Below, piece by piece: positions 1 through 9,748 of a stretch of DNA of 45,602 nt (position 1 is its first letter; every line of letters begins with the position of its first letter). The position numbers and the translations under genes are program-made. Below the pieces are notes generated by a model. The model was not told the origin of the DNA, did no database searches, and was given only the letters and a program-made list of their open reading frames with translations. The stretch comes from Buchnera aphidicola (Pemphigus obesinymphae) (GTDB lineage: Bacteria; Pseudomonadota; Gammaproteobacteria; Enterobacterales; Enterobacteriaceae): assembly GCF_026122815.1 (NCBI RefSeq), contig NZ_JAIWQW010000005.1, forward strand, positions 1 through 45,602. Direction: 5' to 3'.

Positions 1-233
1 TACCTTGTGGTATGTCTAAAGATTTATTACAACGTTTAATTCGGACTCGTATTCTTAATAAACAAATCAATTTAAAGTTATTAAATCGTGATCATCACAA
101 TTTTTTAAATAGAAAAACTATACGTGTCGGAGATCATTCAGATGTTCGTAGACGTAATGAACGTTACGTAAATTCCAAAGCAATTCGTCGAGATAATAAA
201 AATTATCTTTCATCTCGTCGTCGTAATGTTTAA
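1..233 (+). CDS. deaD: DEAD-box RNA helicase DeaD/CsdA, C-terminal end only
   Basis: This is the 3' end of a gene that begins before the window. The frame is open from base 3 and stops at 231-233, so the ATG at position 12 is internal, not a start. The stretch RTRILNKQINLKLLN matches the end of the RNA-binding domain of E. coli DeaD/CsdA (RTRILNKPMNMQLL from memory). After it comes a short tail very rich in Arg and Lys (RRRN, SSRRRNV), the counterpart of the basic RGG-like tail of the E. coli protein but much shorter. DeaD unwinds structured RNA, helps 50S ribosome assembly in the cold and can join the RNase E degradosome. A clear intrinsic terminator follows. The identification rests on about 75 residues only. 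Confidence 0.85.
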   Translation, partial: PCGMSKDLLQRLIRTRILNKQINLKLLNRDHHNFLNRKTIRVGDHSDVRRRNERYVNSKAIRRDNKNYLSSRRRNV

Positions 234-251
234 TAGATTATTAATTTTATT

Positions 252-276
252 TATGCCACTTTGTGGCATATTTTTT
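252..276 (+). terminator. Intrinsic terminator of deaD
   Basis: A perfect 8-bp stem TATGCCAC / GTGGCATA (252-259 and 263-270) with a 3-nt loop is followed by six T residues. It lies 19 bases after the deaD stop codon. This is the most canonical rho-independent terminator in the window and stands out by its GC content. It faces the convergent ridA gene. Confidence 0.9.
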
Positions 277-357
277 ATTTAATTAATAAATTTAAAAATG
301 AACGTTTAAAAACATTTTTATAGATTAACCATTCTTTAATGAATAATATAACATTCT

Positions 358-747
358 TTAATTGGATATAGCGAAAGCTTCTATTTCAATTTTTGCATTT
401 TTGGGTAATGCTGATACTTGAACACATGATCTTGCTGGGAAAGTAGTTAATTTATGTTTTGAAAAAAAATTTTCATAAACTTTATTGACAATTTCTAATT
501 GATTAATATCTGTTAAAAAAATAGTTATTTTAGCGATATTTTCTACTTTAAATTCAGCATCTTTTACTATTGATAAAATGTTATTTAAAATGGTTTTTGT
601 TTGTTTAATAATGTCTTTTTCTATTTTCCCAGATTTTACATTAATAGGAATTTGTCCTGATAAAATTAGTAATTTTCCTATTTTTATAGCTTGAGAGTAT
701 GGCCCTATCGGTAGAGGAGCGTTCTTGGTTAATATTGGAATTAACAT
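358..747 (-). CDS. ridA: RidA/YjgF reactive enamine/imine deaminase
   Basis: The 129-residue protein covers the whole YjgF/RidA family length (E. coli 128). RidA hydrolyses the reactive enamine/imine released by PLP enzymes such as threonine dehydratase, protecting other PLP enzymes and supporting isoleucine synthesis; it acts as a cytosolic trimer. The family active-site residues are present: R106 and C108 in PARSCV, and E121 in the IEIEAF segment. The N-terminal GPYSQAI and SGQIP motifs are intact. The ATG at 747 is preceded by AGGA at good spacing. In E. coli ridA follows pyrI; here a 635-bp gap separates it from argI. Confidence 0.95.
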   Translation of the reverse strand: MLIPILTKNAPLPIGPYSQAIKIGKLLILSGQIPINVKSGKIEKDIIKQTKTILNNILSIVKDAEFKVENIAKITIFLTDINQLEIVNKVYENFFSKHKLTTFPARSCVQVSALPKNAKIEIEAFAISN

Positions 748-1382
748 GTATATCCTATTTTTTATTTTGTTAAAATTTTTTATTAGAATATGATATATTA
801 CGTTATTTAAAATTTATCTATTATTGTAGATAAAAATAAAATATATGAAATTGTACATTTTTTAATACATAGAATATATTAAATTATATTTTATTAAAAA
901 TAATAAAAATTTTTATGGTTTTTATTAAAAACATGATTTTGTAATCATATAGAAAATATGAGTCATTTTAGATTATTATTTAATTATTATCAATAATATT
1001 TTGATATAAATATAAAGATTTTTTGATTTTAATAAATTAAGACAATTTTTCATTGTATTTTTTATTAATATTAAATTCAAAAATAAATGAGTGTTTGTAA
1101 TACATTGTTATATTATTTAAAATAAATAAAAAAATTTTCTTACATTCATATCATATTCATGATTAATGATACTTACGTTAAAAAATATTTTTAATATTAT
1201 TTAATTTGTATGCATAATTATGTCGATAATTTTGATTCAATGTTACTTTCATATTTATTTTTTAATAAATATATGATAATTTTTTAGATTAAAGATAAAT
1301 TTTGTGATGATATATATCATATTTTTTATTTAATTTTAATTATTGAAAAAATTTCAGTCATTAATTTTATTTTTATAGAAGA
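748..1382. other. Gene-free spacer between argI and ridA
   Basis: This 635-bp, very AT-rich spacer has no ORF with recognisable homology. In E. coli and, as I recall, in well-known Buchnera genomes, pyrB and pyrI (aspartate carbamoyltransferase subunits) lie between argI and ridA. The spacer is probably the eroded remnant of pyrBI. I could not align any part of it to PyrB or PyrI by eye, so the origin is inferred from gene order only. It should also hold the ridA promoter. Confidence 0.5.
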
Positions 1383-2402
1383 TTAAAAAGAACAATTATT
1401 TTTTATGAGAGTAGCAATCATAATAGCTTTTATAGTATGTAATCTATTTTCAGATTGTTCAAAAATAGTACTTGAATTTTTTTCAAATATTGAATGAGTA
1501 ATTTCTATTCCTGAATATAAATTAAATTTTTCTAATATTTTTTTCCCTAAAATAGTATTTTTATCATGAAAAGCAGGTAGACAGTGTAATATTTTGACAT
1601 TTTTATTTTTTGTTAATTGAATCATATTTTCATTTACTTGGTATTTTTTTAGTAATTGAATTCTATCTATCCATAATTTATCGGGTTCTCCCATAGATAC
1701 CCAAACATCTGTATAAATAAAATCTACATTTTTTACGCCTTCTTCGATGTTTTCAGTACATAGTATTGTACTTTTTTTTTCTTTTGATATTGATTGGCAT
1801 TGTGAAAAAAATTGATTATCAGGCCAATATTTTTTAGGAGCTACTAATCTTAAATTTAGACCAGTAATAGCTGCTGCTTCTAACATGGTATTACTAATAT
1901 TATTGTTAGCATCACCTACGTAAGCACAACTAATTTTTCTTAAGTTTTTTTCATTCAGTGTTTCTTGCATAGTTAATAAATCTGCCAGTATTTGAGTAGG
2001 ATGAAATTGATTTGTCAATCCGTTCCATACTGGAACCGTAGAACATTTAGCCAAAATATTGATTATGTTATGATTATGTCCTCTATATTCTATTCCATGA
2101 TACATGCGACTTAGTACTTTTGCCGTATCTGCAATAGATTCTTTATAGCCTAGATGGCTATTACCAGGTCCTAAATAAGTTACATTAGCTCCTTGATCAA
2201 AAGCTGCTACTTCAAATGCACATCGGGTTCTGGTTGATTCTTTCTCAAAAATTAAAACAATATTTTTTTTTCTCAAATGTTGAATTTCTTTTCCATTTTT
2301 TTTTAATTTTTTTAATTTAGAAGATAAATTAATTAAATATTGTATTTCTGAATCTTTAAAATCTAATAATCTAAGAAAATTGCGTTGATATAATGTTGAC
2401 AT
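1383..2402 (-). CDS. argI: Ornithine carbamoyltransferase
   Basis: The 339-residue protein joins carbamoyl phosphate to ornithine to give citrulline, the sixth step of arginine synthesis. It has the carbamoyl-phosphate loop STRTR at residues 56-60, the FHPTQ motif, and the ornithine-domain HCLPAFHD motif around residue 275, all intact. It aligns along its length with E. coli ArgI (334 aa). The ATG at 2402 is preceded by CAGG. Aspartate carbamoyltransferase, which would use the same carbamoyl phosphate, is missing from its usual place next door, so in this cell carbamoyl phosphate may go only to arginine. The gene is transcribed away from pepA; the 0.5-kb divergent spacer must hold both promoters. 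Confidence 0.95.
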   Translation of the reverse strand: MSTLYQRNFLRLLDFKDSEIQYLINLSSKLKKLKKNGKEIQHLRKKNIVLIFEKESTRTRCAFEVAAFDQGANVTYLGPGNSHLGYKESIADTAKVLSRMYHGIEYRGHNHNIINILAKCSTVPVWNGLTNQFHPTQILADLLTMQETLNEKNLRKISCAYVGDANNNISNTMLEAAAITGLNLRLVAPKKYWPDNQFFSQCQSISKEKKSTILCTENIEEGVKNVDFIYTDVWVSMGEPDKLWIDRIQLLKKYQVNENMIQLTKNKNVKILHCLPAFHDKNTILGKKILEKFNLYSGIEITHSIFEKNSSTIFEQSENRLHTIKAIMIATLIKNNCSF

Positions 2403-2909
2403 ATTAAATACCTGCTTACTTTTAGTATAAGTGATTAGAAATTTGATATATATTATATATATACATAATTTATTAAAATATTTTTTAAAGTAAAGTACAC
2501 TTAACTTTTATTAAATATATTTACATTTTAAAAAATATTAATCGGTTTAACTATTTTGGTTAATGTTTCTAAATATGATTGAATTTTATATGTTTACTAT
2601 TATGTATTTAAAATTATTCAGTTTGTTAAATTTTTGATAAATAATTTTTTATAAAAAATAAAATTATATTTTTAATTTTTATATGTTAAATTGATGTTTT
2701 TAATTTATGATATAAAAAAACTCTTTAAAATGTAATCACCATTATTAAATATATATCAAATATATGTATTTGATCAATTAATTTTAAGAAATAATATATA
2801 TTATTAATAAAAAATTAATATTTCTTTAGCAATGTATTTTTTTTAGTAAATTAGTTGGTATTCTGTAATAATATAAAATATTTTATAAGTATATATTCAG
2901 GTGTATATT
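2403..2909. other. Divergent promoter spacer argI / pepA
   Basis: This 0.5-kb AT-rich spacer separates divergent argI and pepA. No ORF and no convincing ARG box was found; E. coli argI is controlled by ArgR operators, and none is evident here. The ribosome-binding sequences of both genes are visible at its edges. Confidence 0.5.
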
Positions 2910-4421
2910 ATGAAATTTCATATAAATTATTTAAGTATAGAAAAATTAAAGAATGAATGTCTTGTTGTAGGTGTTTTTGAAGATAAAAAATTGCCATTTT
3001 CAACTAAACAGTTAGACGAAATTAGTCAAGGATATATTAATAAATTTATTATGTCAGGTGAAATAAATGGAAGAATAAATCAATCACTATTATTGTATCA
3101 TATTCCGTATGTTTTTTCTGAACGTATTCTATTAATTGGATGTGGAAAAGAATCAGAATTTGATGAAAGAAATTATAGAAAAGTGATATTTAATAGTATT
3201 AAAATTTTAAAAAACACATCTGCTACAGAAGCGGTATTTTTTTTAAATGATTTATATGTAAAAGATAGGAATATATATTGGAAAATTAGAGTTGCTGTAG
3301 AAGTAATTGATAGTGCTTTATATGATTTCAGTATATTAAAAAGTGGACAAAGAAAAGAAAATGTTGTTTTATACAACATATTTTTTAATATATATAAGAA
3401 GTCAGAAATAATTTCCGGAGAAGTGGCAATAAAACACGGATTTATTATTAATCAAGGAATAAAAATAGCAAAAGATCTTGCTAATTTACCTCCGAATATC
3501 TGTACACCAAATTATTTTGAGCTACAATCACAAAATTTAGTAAAAAAAAATAATAAAAAGATCTTAATAGAAATTATAGATGAAATAACATTGAAAAATT
3601 TAGGAATGAATGCTTATTTATATGTTGGAAAAGGTTCAAAAAATAAACCTTGTATGTCAGTAATTAAATATAATGGTAGCTACGATAAAACCAGTAAACC
3701 AATTGTTTTGATTGGTAAAGGGGTAACTTTTGATTCTGGAGGTATTTCTATTAAACCTTCTAGATTAATGGATGAAATGAAATACGATATGTCAGGAGCT
3801 TCTGTTGTATATGGATTAATGCATATAGTCTCTCAATTAAAATTACCTTTAAATATAGTGGGGATTTTAGCTTGTTGTGAAAATATGCCAGGAGGAAACG
3901 CGTATCGTCCTGGAGACATAGTTACGACAATGTCAAAAAAAACTGTGGAAATTTTGGACACTGATGCTGAAGGTCGTTTAATATTATGTGATGTATTAAC
4001 TTATGTTGAAAGATTCAATCCAAGTATAGTAATTGATGTGGCAACTTTAACAGGTGCATGTGTAGTAGCTTTGGGTCATTATGTAAGTGGTTTATTTTCT
4101 AACGATGATTTATTAGCTAATGATATGATATATGCTGGAGAACTAACTAATGATAAGGTATGGCGTTTACCTATCTTTCATGAATATTATAGCGATTTGG
4201 ATTCCAATTTTGCTGATATTGCTAATATTGGTTGCAGATCCGCAGGAGCAATAACTGCGGCATGTTTTTTATCCAATTTTACGAAAAAATATACATGGGC
4301 TCATATAGACATAGCTGGAACAAGTTGGAAATCTGGTAAGGAAAAGGGATCAACGGGTCGACCTATTTTGTTACTTTCTCAATTTTTGTTAAACAAATCT
4401 GGTTTAAATTTACATAATTAA
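2910..4421 (+). CDS. pepA: Leucyl aminopeptidase PepA
   Basis: With the ATG at 2910 the protein is 503 residues, the same as E. coli PepA, and begins MKFHINYL like E. coli MEFSVK. An AGGT lies just upstream, so the earlier ATG at 2901 is less likely. It is an M17 dinuclear metallopeptidase that removes N-terminal amino acids; in E. coli the hexamer also binds DNA (XerCD recombination, carAB control). Metal and catalytic residues are visible: K270 and D275 in the GKGVTFDSGG segment, the NTDAEGR-type motif (here LDTDAEGRL) and NMPGGNAYRPGD. The NIGGRPGG segment of E. coli reads NIGCRSAG here. It is followed after 189 bp by valS; holC, which lies between them in E. coli, is absent. Confidence 0.95.
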   Translation: MKFHINYLSIEKLKNECLVVGVFEDKKLPFSTKQLDEISQGYINKFIMSGEINGRINQSLLLYHIPYVFSERILLIGCGKESEFDERNYRKVIFNSIKILKNTSATEAVFFLNDLYVKDRNIYWKIRVAVEVIDSALYDFSILKSGQRKENVVLYNIFFNIYKKSEIISGEVAIKHGFIINQGIKIAKDLANLPPNICTPNYFELQSQNLVKKNNKKILIEIIDEITLKNLGMNAYLYVGKGSKNKPCMSVIKYNGSYDKTSKPIVLIGKGVTFDSGGISIKPSRLMDEMKYDMSGASVVYGLMHIVSQLKLPLNIVGILACCENMPGGNAYRPGDIVTTMSKKTVEILDTDAEGRLILCDVLTYVERFNPSIVIDVATLTGACVVALGHYVSGLFSNDDLLANDMIYAGELTNDKVWRLPIFHEYYSDLDSNFADIANIGCRSAGAITAACFLSNFTKKYTWAHIDIAGTSWKSGKEKGSTGRPILLLSQFLLNKSGLNLHN

Positions 4422-4610
4422 AATTACATAAATTTTTTAGTAATAGTTTTATATATGTTGAACATTATTGATTTTAGTATATATTTTATGCATATAGAGA
4501 TATTTTAACAATTATTATACATTCCATAAATAATTTTATTCCATAAAAATATGTTCTTTGCATAACTTTACATTTAACAGTAAAATTAAAGCTCTTTTAT
4601 AAAGACAAAT

Positions 4611-7472
4611 ATGAAAAAAAATTTTAGTCCTCAAGAAATTGAAAAAATATTATATAATTTTTGGGAAAAAAATGGATTTTTTAAAACTGATAAAAAATTT
4701 AATAAAAACAATTTTTGTATTATGATTCCGCCTCCTAATATTACTGGTAGTTTGCATATGGGTCATGCCTTTCAGCAAACGATAATGGATATTTTAATCC
4801 GTTATCATCGGATGCAAGGTGACAATACTTTATGGCAAGTAGGTACAGACCATGCTGGAATTGCCACACAAGCAATAGTTGAAAAAAATCTTATTTTAAA
4901 AGAAGGGAAAAATCGTCTTGAATATTCAAGATCTGATTTTGTAAAAAAAATATGGGATTGGAAAGAAAAATATGGTAATAAAATAATTTCTCAAATGCGT
5001 CGATTAGGTAATTCTATTGATTGGGATCGTGAACGATTTACTTTAGATCCTGTGATATCTAATGCGGTAACGCAAGCTTTTATTGATTTATATAAAGATA
5101 ATTTAATTTATAGAAAAAAAGGATTAGTTAATTGGGATCCTAAAATTCAAACTGTTATTTCTGATTTAGAGGTAGAAAATCGCCTTACAAAAAGTTTTAT
5201 ATGGTATATAAAATACCCTTTATTTGAAGATTGTTCAGATTTTTATCATGAAAAATATTTAGTTGTAGCAACAACTCGTCCTGAAACTTTATTAGGTGAT
5301 GTGGCTGTAGCAGTAAATCCTGAAGATAAAAGATATTCTAAATTATCAGGAAAACATGTTGTAATTCCTTTAATTAATCGTATTATACCTATTATTTTTG
5401 ATAATTATGCTAATTTAAACAAAAATACGGGATGTGTTAAAATTACTCCAGGTCACGATTTTAATGATTATAAAGTTGGATTAAGACATAATTTACCAAT
5501 GATTAATATTTTGACATTTGATGGGAAAATACGAGATATTCCTGAGATTTATGATACGAATAGTATTAAAAATAATGTTGATTATGATTTTATTCCTAAA
5601 AAGTTAAAACATTTAGATCGTTTTATCGCAAGAAAAAAAATAATTTGTGAAATAAAATTGTTAGGATTACTAGAAAAAATAATACCACAAAAAAATATGA
5701 TTCCATATGGGGATCGTAGTGGAGATATTATCGAACCAATGTTAACTGATCAATGGTATTTACGTACTTCTCAATTAGCTCCAACGGCTATAAAAGCAGT
5801 TAAAGAAGGTTTTATTAATTTTATCCCTAAACAATATAATAATTTATATTTTTCTTGGATGGATAAAATTCAAGATTGGTGTATTTCTAGGCAGTTATGG
5901 TGGGGCCACCGTATTCCTATTTGGTATGATGATAATAAGAATATTTATGTAGGGAAAAATGAAGTAGAAATTCGTAAACAGTACTCTGTTGCTAATCATG
6001 TTAACTTAATACAAGAAGAAGATGTATTAGATACTTGGTTTTCTTCTAGTTTGTGGACTTTTTCTACTTTAGGTTGGCCAGATAAAACTGATTTTTTAGA
6101 TTTTTTTCATCCTACTAATGTATTGGTCAGTGGTTTTGATATTATATTTTTTTGGATTGCTCGAATGATAATGTTAACTATGTACTTTTTGAAAGATAAA
6201 AGTGATAAACCTCAAGTTCCGTTTAAAACTGTATATATAACAGGGTTAATTCGGGATGAACAGGGAACAAAAATGTCTAAATCAAAAGGTAATGTCATTG
6301 ATCCAATAGATATGATAGATGGTATTACTTTAAAAGAATTAATTAAAAAACGTACTAAAAATATGTTAAAACCAAATTTAGCAAAAGTGATCAAAGAAAG
6401 AACAAAAAAAACATTTCCACAAGGTATTGTTGCTACAGGTACTGATGCATTACGTTTTACTTTTTCTGCTCTTGCTTCGGGAACACGAGATATTATTTGG
6501 GATATGAATCGGTTAAAGGGATATCGAAATTTTTGTAATAAACTATGGAATGCAAGCCGATTTATTTTGATGAACGTTCAACGTGAAGAATTAATAGTAA
6601 AAAAAGATTCTTATAAATTGTCATTAGCTGATCAATGGATAAGATTAGAATTCAATTCTACAGTAAAAACATACCGTTATGCTTTAGATAATTATCGATT
6701 TGATAGTGCAGCTAACATATTGTACGATTTTGTATGGTATAAATTTTGTGATTGGTATTTAGAATTTTCTAAAATTTTTATGAATCATAATGATACTGTA
6801 AATTCAATGGGTACAAAATGTACTTTAGTACATATATTAGAATCTTTATTGCGATTAGCTCATCCAATTATTCCTTTTATTACTGAAGAAATTTGGCAAC
6901 GTATTAAAGTATTAACTGATATTAAAGATAAAAGTATTATGTTACAAAATTTCCCTAAGTATAATAATAAATTAGTAAATGAATCAGTTATTAATGACAT
7001 GATGTGGATTCAAAATACTATTACAGCAATAAGGAATATTCGCGCTTCCACAAAAATTATTTCTAACAAATTAATTCCTGTTCTGTTCCAAAATGTTAAT
7101 TCTAAAGTAAAGAGAATTATAGATTTACATGGTAATTATTTAAAAATATTAGCTAATGTAGAAAGTATTACTATTTTATCATCTGTAAGTAAATCTCCTT
7201 TGTCTATCACAAAAGTAATAGATGGTGCAGAAATATTAGTTCCAATTACAGGAGAAATAAATAAAAAATTAGAAATTGATCGTTTATGTAAAGAAATTGA
7301 TAAAATTAATATCAGTTTAAAACGCTTAGAACTTAAGTTATTCGATAAAAAATTTATTATGTATGCACCTCAAGATATAATTGAAAGAAATAAATTAATT
7401 GCAGATCAGTTAAAAGATAAGAAAATTAAATTAATTAAAAGAATTAAATTAATATCAGATATTAGAGAATAA
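4611..7472 (+). CDS. valS: Valyl-tRNA synthetase
   Basis: The 953-residue class Ia aminoacyl-tRNA synthetase (E. coli 951) charges tRNA-Val. The ATP-binding signature HMGH is at residues 49-52 and KMSKS at 554-558, the same numbering as the second motif of E. coli. The CP1 editing domain lies between them (TTRPETLLGDVAVAV), the anticodon-binding domain follows (around 680-830), and the last ~65 residues form the Lys-rich coiled-coil arm typical of ValRS. The gene is intact. Its spacer to pepA carries no recognisable gene, and trhO follows after 158 bp. Confidence 0.97.
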   Translation: MKKNFSPQEIEKILYNFWEKNGFFKTDKKFNKNNFCIMIPPPNITGSLHMGHAFQQTIMDILIRYHRMQGDNTLWQVGTDHAGIATQAIVEKNLILKEGKNRLEYSRSDFVKKIWDWKEKYGNKIISQMRRLGNSIDWDRERFTLDPVISNAVTQAFIDLYKDNLIYRKKGLVNWDPKIQTVISDLEVENRLTKSFIWYIKYPLFEDCSDFYHEKYLVVATTRPETLLGDVAVAVNPEDKRYSKLSGKHVVIPLINRIIPIIFDNYANLNKNTGCVKITPGHDFNDYKVGLRHNLPMINILTFDGKIRDIPEIYDTNSIKNNVDYDFIPKKLKHLDRFIARKKIICEIKLLGLLEKIIPQKNMIPYGDRSGDIIEPMLTDQWYLRTSQLAPTAIKAVKEGFINFIPKQYNNLYFSWMDKIQDWCISRQLWWGHRIPIWYDDNKNIYVGKNEVEIRKQYSVANHVNLIQEEDVLDTWFSSSLWTFSTLGWPDKTDFLDFFHPTNVLVSGFDIIFFWIARMIMLTMYFLKDKSDKPQVPFKTVYITGLIRDEQGTKMSKSKGNVIDPIDMIDGITLKELIKKRTKNMLKPNLAKVIKERTKKTFPQGIVATGTDALRFTFSALASGTRDIIWDMNRLKGYRNFCNKLWNASRFILMNVQREELIVKKDSYKLSLADQWIRLEFNSTVKTYRYALDNYRFDSAANILYDFVWYKFCDWYLEFSKIFMNHNDTVNSMGTKCTLVHILESLLRLAHPIIPFITEEIWQRIKVLTDIKDKSIMLQNFPKYNNKLVNESVINDMMWIQNTITAIRNIRASTKIISNKLIPVLFQNVNSKVKRIIDLHGNYLKILANVESITILSSVSKSPLSITKVIDGAEILVPITGEINKKLEIDRLCKEIDKINISLKRLELKLFDKKFIMYAPQDIIERNKLIADQLKDKKIKLIKRIKLISDIRE

Positions 7473-7630
7473 TGTTCATATCTATGCTGATAAAAAATTT
7501 ATTTTATCAATAAAAATTTACGTTTTTAAAAAAAATTTTATATATATGATTAGAAATTAATTTTATTCATATAAAAATATTTAAGTATTGAATATTTATA
7601 ATTGATAATTATCTATTAGGAAAATATCAA

Positions 7631-8605
7631 ATGCCGTTTTTATACAATCGTATTTCAAATCATATTTTAAAAAACCGTATGTTGCTCGACACCGAAAAAC
7701 GTATAACGGTATCTTTTTATAAATATTGTACAATTAATTTTCCTAAAAAATTTAGAGATAATTTATATGTATATTTTAGTAAATTAGAAATTTTAGGAAG
7801 AATAATTGTCTCTGAAGAAGGGATTAATGCACAAGTCAGTGTTCCTATTAAATTTTATTCTTTAATGAAGCTACATTTAAAAAAAATACATCTTGGTTTA
7901 AATAATTTAAGAATGAACTTAGCTTTAGACAATAAAAAATCTTTTTGGGTTTTACGTATGAAAGTTAGAAAAAGAATTGTATCAGATGGCCTTGATGAAA
8001 ATATAAAGTTTAATCCTAAAGATGTTGGTATATATTTAAAGGCAAAAGAAGTAAATAACATGTTAAATGATAAAAACATAATTTTTATTGATATGCGTAA
8101 TCCATATGAATATGAAGTAGGTCATTTTAAAAAATCCATATCGATTCCTGCTAATACTTTTCGTGATCAGTTAAGAATAATAATAGATTTATTTAAAGAT
8201 TATAAAGACAAAAAAATTGTTATGTATTGTACAGGTGGAATTCGTTGTGAAAAAGCTACTTTTTGGATGAAGAATAATGGATTTAAAAAAATGTATCACA
8301 TTGATGGTGGTATTATCGGATATTTTCATGACGCTAAAAAAAATAGATTACCAATATTTTTTGAAGGGAAAAATTTTGTTTTTGATGCGCGTTTGGGGGA
8401 AAGGGTATCTGATCAAGTAATATCTTATTGTCATCAATGTGGACTAAAATGTGACTCTCATGTTAATTGTAGATATAATTTATGTCATTCTCTTTTTATT
8501 CAATGTCATAGATGTAGTCGTAAGTTTCATAGTTGTTGTTCTGAAAAATGTTTACATAATTTAATTTCACAAAATAAAAATACAAGATTTTTAAAATTGA
8601 TTTAA
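7631..8605 (+). CDS. trhO: tRNA uridine(34) hydroxylase TrhO (YceA), rhodanese family
   Basis: The 324-residue protein matches E. coli YceA/TrhO from its start MPFLYNRIS (E. coli MPVLHNRIS). TrhO makes 5-hydroxyuridine at position 34 of tRNAs in an oxygen-dependent reaction, a precursor of cmo5U/mcmo5U wobble bases. An N-terminal acylphosphatase-like domain (about 25-110, with EGINAQVSV) is followed by a rhodanese domain whose catalytic loop CTGGIRC has its first Cys at residue 200. A Cys-rich tail (CHQCGLKC, CHRCSRKFHSCCSEKC) follows. The protein ends about 25 residues earlier than E. coli, missing the disordered basic end. The ATG has a TAGGA upstream. Confidence 0.93.
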   Translation: MPFLYNRISNHILKNRMLLDTEKRITVSFYKYCTINFPKKFRDNLYVYFSKLEILGRIIVSEEGINAQVSVPIKFYSLMKLHLKKIHLGLNNLRMNLALDNKKSFWVLRMKVRKRIVSDGLDENIKFNPKDVGIYLKAKEVNNMLNDKNIIFIDMRNPYEYEVGHFKKSISIPANTFRDQLRIIIDLFKDYKDKKIVMYCTGGIRCEKATFWMKNNGFKKMYHIDGGIIGYFHDAKKNRLPIFFEGKNFVFDARLGERVSDQVISYCHQCGLKCDSHVNCRYNLCHSLFIQCHRCSRKFHSCCSEKCLHNLISQNKNTRFLKLI

Positions 8606-8628
8606 ATTTATTAAATTTGCATTCTACA

Positions 8629-8660
8629 ATTAACAATTTTATTTATATAAAATTGTTAAT
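8629..8660 (+). terminator. Probable terminator of trhO
   Basis: A perfect 13-bp inverted repeat ATTAACAATTTTA / TAAAATTGTTAAT (8629-8641 and 8648-8660) with a 6-nt loop begins 24 bases after the trhO stop. There is no long T run after it, so it may act as a 3' stabilising hairpin rather than a strict intrinsic terminator. Confidence 0.6.
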
Positions 8661-9748
8661 ATTATTTAACAGATTAAAATTTTAAAATTGTTGCAGATAA
8701 AAGATATTTTTATGGTTATTAAATATTTTGATTATCAGAGTAATTTTTATTTTTTAAAATATTTAAATAATTTTTTATCTTATAAATTATTTATTATTAT
8801 ATACATGACAATAGTAAATACTATTACTATATATATTAATGATATTTTATAGGTTAAATTTAATTAAAAAATTTTCCTATAATAGTATTGTATTAATCAT
8901 AAAAAATAATATTTTCGTTATATATTGATTTTATTCGGAAATAAGTTTTTTAACTTATTTGATAATGTAATAAATAAAAAAAATTTTTTACTTTTCCATG
9001 TAAATATTAATAATAATTAATATTTTTAAAAATTAAGAAATTATTAAAAAAATAATTTAATGTTTAAAAAATTCTTATTTTGACTAAATATATTTATTTT
9101 ATTATTTAAATAAATTGTATATTTTTTAAATCAATTTTATATAAATAAATTTATTTTTTTTAAAACTTTTAAAAATATTAATTATTTAATATCTAGATTT
9201 TTAGGAAAATTTAGAAATATTATTAATTTAAGATAAAAATTAAAATTAATTATAAATTAATAGTAAAAAAAATACTAACTACAAAATTATTTTTTAATAA
9301 AATTTGACTTTTAAAAAATATCTATTAGTTTTTATTATATAAAATAATTGATTATATTTTTGGTATTGTAACAAATTAATGTACAGTGTTCATAAAATAA
9401 AATTTTTTAGTGTTATTATAATTTTATAGATTAAAACTATATTTAAATATCTAAATTATACAATATTTTAGAAAAATTTATATGTATTTAAAAAAATTTT
9501 GTAACGTAAAGTATGAATAATTAGTTATAAAATTGATATTTGTAAAAAATACAAGATACACATATTAATTTTAATTTTTTTTAAATAGAAAATATTAAAT
9601 TTTATAAAATTATAGTATCATAGATATGATAATTAAAATTATAAATAATGTGTCTTAATTTTTATCATTATTGAAATTTATTATTTTTATAAAATATTTT
9701 TTTAAAATTTAATTTTTAAATTATATATGATTTCATTATGGAAAAATT
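8661..9748. other. 1.1-kb gene-free spacer between trhO and asnS
   Basis: Nearly 1.1 kb without any convincing ORF, with almost only A and T. The size is close to that of pyrD (about 1 kb), which sits near asnS in E. coli and, as I recall, in other Buchnera. Together with the missing pyrBI this suggests loss of pyrD. I found no alignable PyrD remnant by eye. The asnS promoter should lie near its right end. Confidence 0.45.

Noticed and set aside
12-233. A separate small basic protein starting at position 12
   Set aside because: The frame is open to the window edge and matches the end of DeaD, so the ATG is internal.
8661-9748. Readable pyrD pseudogene in the trhO-asnS spacer
   Set aside because: I looked for PyrD motifs in the three plus frames and found none that I could defend; only size and position suggest pyrD.
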